The position numbers and the translations under genes are program-made. From Marinobacter nitratireducens (GTDB lineage: Bacteria; Pseudomonadota; Gammaproteobacteria; Pseudomonadales; Oleiphilaceae): a stretch of DNA of 64,000 nt. Positions 62,599-64,000 of this stretch are shown here, piece by piece. Each line of letters begins with the position of its first letter. Position 1 is the first letter of the stretch. Where the stretch lies: NCBI RefSeq assembly GCF_000708045.1, contig NZ_ANIE01000007.1, positions 434,001 through 498,000 on the forward strand, given 5' to 3'. Below the pieces are notes generated by a model. It made no database searches, was not told where the DNA came from, and worked only from the letters and a program-made list of their open reading frames with translations.

Positions 62599-63590
62599 TG
62601 TTGTCTGATACCAAAACCCTGTTGCTGGTGGACGACGAGCCGGCCAACCTTCAGGTTCTCCGAAACATTCTCGGCGATGATTATCGATTGCTCTTTGCCA
62701 AGGATGGAGACCGGGCCCTTGAGTTGGCACACAAAGAATCGCCGGACCTGATCCTGCTGGATGTCATGATGCCGGGAAAATCTGGCCACGCGGTCTGCGC
62801 AGCCCTCAAGGCCGACCCAACCACCCGCAAGATTCCGGTGATTTTCGTAACCGCCCTGGCAGACGCGGAAAATGAAGCCAGAGGATTCCAACTGGGGGCT
62901 GTGGATTATGTCACCAAGCCCATCAGCGCTCCGGTGGTGCGCGCCAGGGTGAAGAATCACCTGTCCCTGGTGCGGGTGGACGAACTGGTCGAATCCCGAC
63001 TGGCTGTTGTGCAGCGCCTCGGTCGGGCCGCCGAGTACAAGGACAACGAAACCGGGCTTCACGTCATCCGGATGAGCTATTTCTCGCGCCTGATTGCCCT
63101 GGAGGCTGGCATGAGCAACGCCTGGGCAGACACGCTGCTCAACGCGGCTCCGATGCACGACATTGGCAAGATCGGCATTCCCGACGCGGTGCTCCAGAAA
63201 CCGGGGAAACTCAACCCCGAAGAGTGGGCGGTGATGCAGAAACACGCAGAGATCGGGGCCGAGATCATTGGTGAGGACGGCTCCGACCTGCTCCAGATGG
63301 CCCGGGAAGTCGCCCTTCACCATCATGAAAAGTGGGATGGCAGTGGCTACCCCAAGGGATTGAAAGGTAAAGACATCCCGTTATCCGCGCGCATTGTGGC
63401 GCTGGCCGACGTGTTCGATGCGCTCACCAGCGAACGACCATACAAGAAGGCATGGTCAATTGAGCAAGCCACCGATCTGTTGAAGGAGCAAAGTGGTCAG
63501 CATTTCGATCCCGAGCTGGTAGAGGCTTTTTTCAGAAGCCTGCCGGATATCCTGGACGTCCGGGAGCGCTGGCAGGAAAGCCAGATCTAA
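62598..63590 (+). CDS. RpfG-like response regulator with HD-GYP domain
   Basis: A 330-residue protein. Receiver (1-120) with LVDDEPAN and Asp55 in LILLDVMMPGKSG, then HD-GYP with HDIGK (187-191), HHEKWDGSGYPKGLKG (about 240-255) and DVFDALTSERPYKK. It should hydrolyse c-di-GMP when phosphorylated. Its ATG overlaps the TGA of the hybrid kinase, so the two form a phosphorelay: kinase, receiver, Hpt, then this receiver. All HD-GYP metal ligands appear kept. Confidence 0.93.
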   Translation: MLSDTKTLLLVDDEPANLQVLRNILGDDYRLLFAKDGDRALELAHKESPDLILLDVMMPGKSGHAVCAALKADPTTRKIPVIFVTALADAENEARGFQLGAVDYVTKPISAPVVRARVKNHLSLVRVDELVESRLAVVQRLGRAAEYKDNETGLHVIRMSYFSRLIALEAGMSNAWADTLLNAAPMHDIGKIGIPDAVLQKPGKLNPEEWAVMQKHAEIGAEIIGEDGSDLLQMAREVALHHHEKWDGSGYPKGLKGKDIPLSARIVALADVFDALTSERPYKKAWSIEQATDLLKEQSGQHFDPELVEAFFRSLPDILDVRERWQESQI

Positions 63591-63649
63591 TGTGAACGGG
63601 TCTGATGCGAGGCGACCCCAGTTCTGTCATCATAAGTGGCTGATTTCTG

Positions 63650-64000
63650 ATGGATCAGGAAACCACTGTGAAACACGATTGCCATTACCATCCCGGGGCG
63701 CCTGCCAAGTGGCACTGCGGCGAGTGCCAGCTGCACTACTGTAGCCGGTGCATGCCCGATGCAGACGCCCGCCAGCGCCGGGCGCTCTGCCCTCATTGCA
63801 GTAAGGCCATGCGCTACCTCGGCGCGGCAACCGAGGTTGTGCCCTTCTGGAATCGGATTGGCGCCTTCTTCCGATATCCCTTCCATACGGATCCGCTGAT
63901 CGTTATCGCCATCTGCACGCTGGTACCACTGCTCGCTCCAGCGAACCTGCTGGGGGTCCTGATTTGGCTGGTACTGGCGCTGGCGCTGTTCAAGTACACC
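63650..64000 (+). CDS. B-box-like zinc-finger membrane protein (partial, runs off the window)
   Basis: An open frame with at least 117 codons and no stop before the window edge. Residues 10-56 have paired Cys/His in a B-box-like pattern (HDCHYHPG, CGECQLHYCSRC, CPHC), followed by a hydrophobic segment (about 87-117) that should be a membrane helix. ATG at 63650 or GTG at 63668, the latter with AGGA at 63658-63661, could be the start. It is 59 bases after the HD-GYP stop, same strand. Function unknown; the C-terminus lies outside. Confidence 0.7.
   Translation, partial: MDQETTVKHDCHYHPGAPAKWHCGECQLHYCSRCMPDADARQRRALCPHCSKAMRYLGAATEVVPFWNRIGAFFRYPFHTDPLIVIAICTLVPLLAPANLLGVLIWLVLALALFKYT

Noticed and set aside
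62445-63326. 293-codon minus-strand frame opposite the HD-GYP regulator
   Set aside because: The plus-strand gene has intact receiver and HD-GYP motifs.
1-64000. CRISPR arrays, tRNA/rRNA genes, insertion sequences, prophage
   Set aside because: No regular repeats, cloverleaf-like sequences, transposase or phage structural motifs were seen on either strand.

Overview
The window looks like chromosome of a marine gammaproteobacterium, most plausibly Marinobacter or a close relative. This rests on GC content near 58-60 %, ubiquinone and polyphosphate genes, a dense set of c-di-GMP and histidine-kinase genes, and protein families typical of that group; no 16S rRNA gene is present, so the genus is an inference. 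No tRNA, rRNA, insertion sequence, phage or CRISPR array was found.

Layout. (1) 1-450: a noncoding region that looks like a CsrB/RsmZ-type regulatory RNA: 15 GGA motifs, a hairpin with a CGGA loop, a strong terminator, and a GacA/UvrY-like box upstream. (2) 458-5806: housekeeping genes (protein methyltransferase, selU, mscS, YbaK-type deacylase, ubiquinone hydroxylase, hinT). (3) 5860-11419: the phosphate operon pstS-pstC-pstA-pstB-phoU on the minus strand, with a Pho box before pstS and a terminator between pstS and pstC. (4) 11622-17132: yciA, an MFS transporter and an arsenic module (arsJ, its partner GAPDH and arsR, divergent from acr3 with a 27-codon overlapping leader frame). (5) 17263-26880: uppP, uvrD, gabD, a polyamine-deacetylase-like gene, thiI, ppnN and a cytochrome c. 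Three related inverted-repeat elements lie between uppP, uvrD and gabD; each carries two small hairpins exposing GGA. (6) 27108-42505: acyl-CoA metabolism, an ankyrin lipoprotein, tmcA, a second UvrD-like helicase, an OmpA protein, dadA, ppk2, tatD, an HD-GYP protein and a Na/Pi transporter.

(7) 42516-56641 is a signalling island. The minus strand carries Hpt-REC-GGDEF, REC-HDOD, a single REC, DUF2288, lysO, a solute-binding lipoprotein and a PhnD-PAS-PAS-GGDEF sensor. The plus strand carries three tandem, translationally overlapping histidine kinases that lack receivers. (8) 56628-64000: acnA, an MHYT hybrid kinase overlapping an RpfG-like HD-GYP regulator, and the start of a zinc-finger membrane protein cut by the window edge.

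Three themes run through the window. Phosphate/arsenate: Pst uptake, 1-arseno-3-phosphoglycerate export by GAPDH/ArsJ, polyphosphate kinase and Na/Pi transport. Cyclic-di-GMP: two GGDEF and two HD-GYP proteins. GGA-hairpin RNA: a putative Csr/Rsm sponge RNA plus a family of intergenic elements with paired GGA-loop hairpins. The strongest candidates for something undescribed are the GGA-hairpin inverted repeats and the three-kinase/Hpt-GGDEF/HDOD locus.
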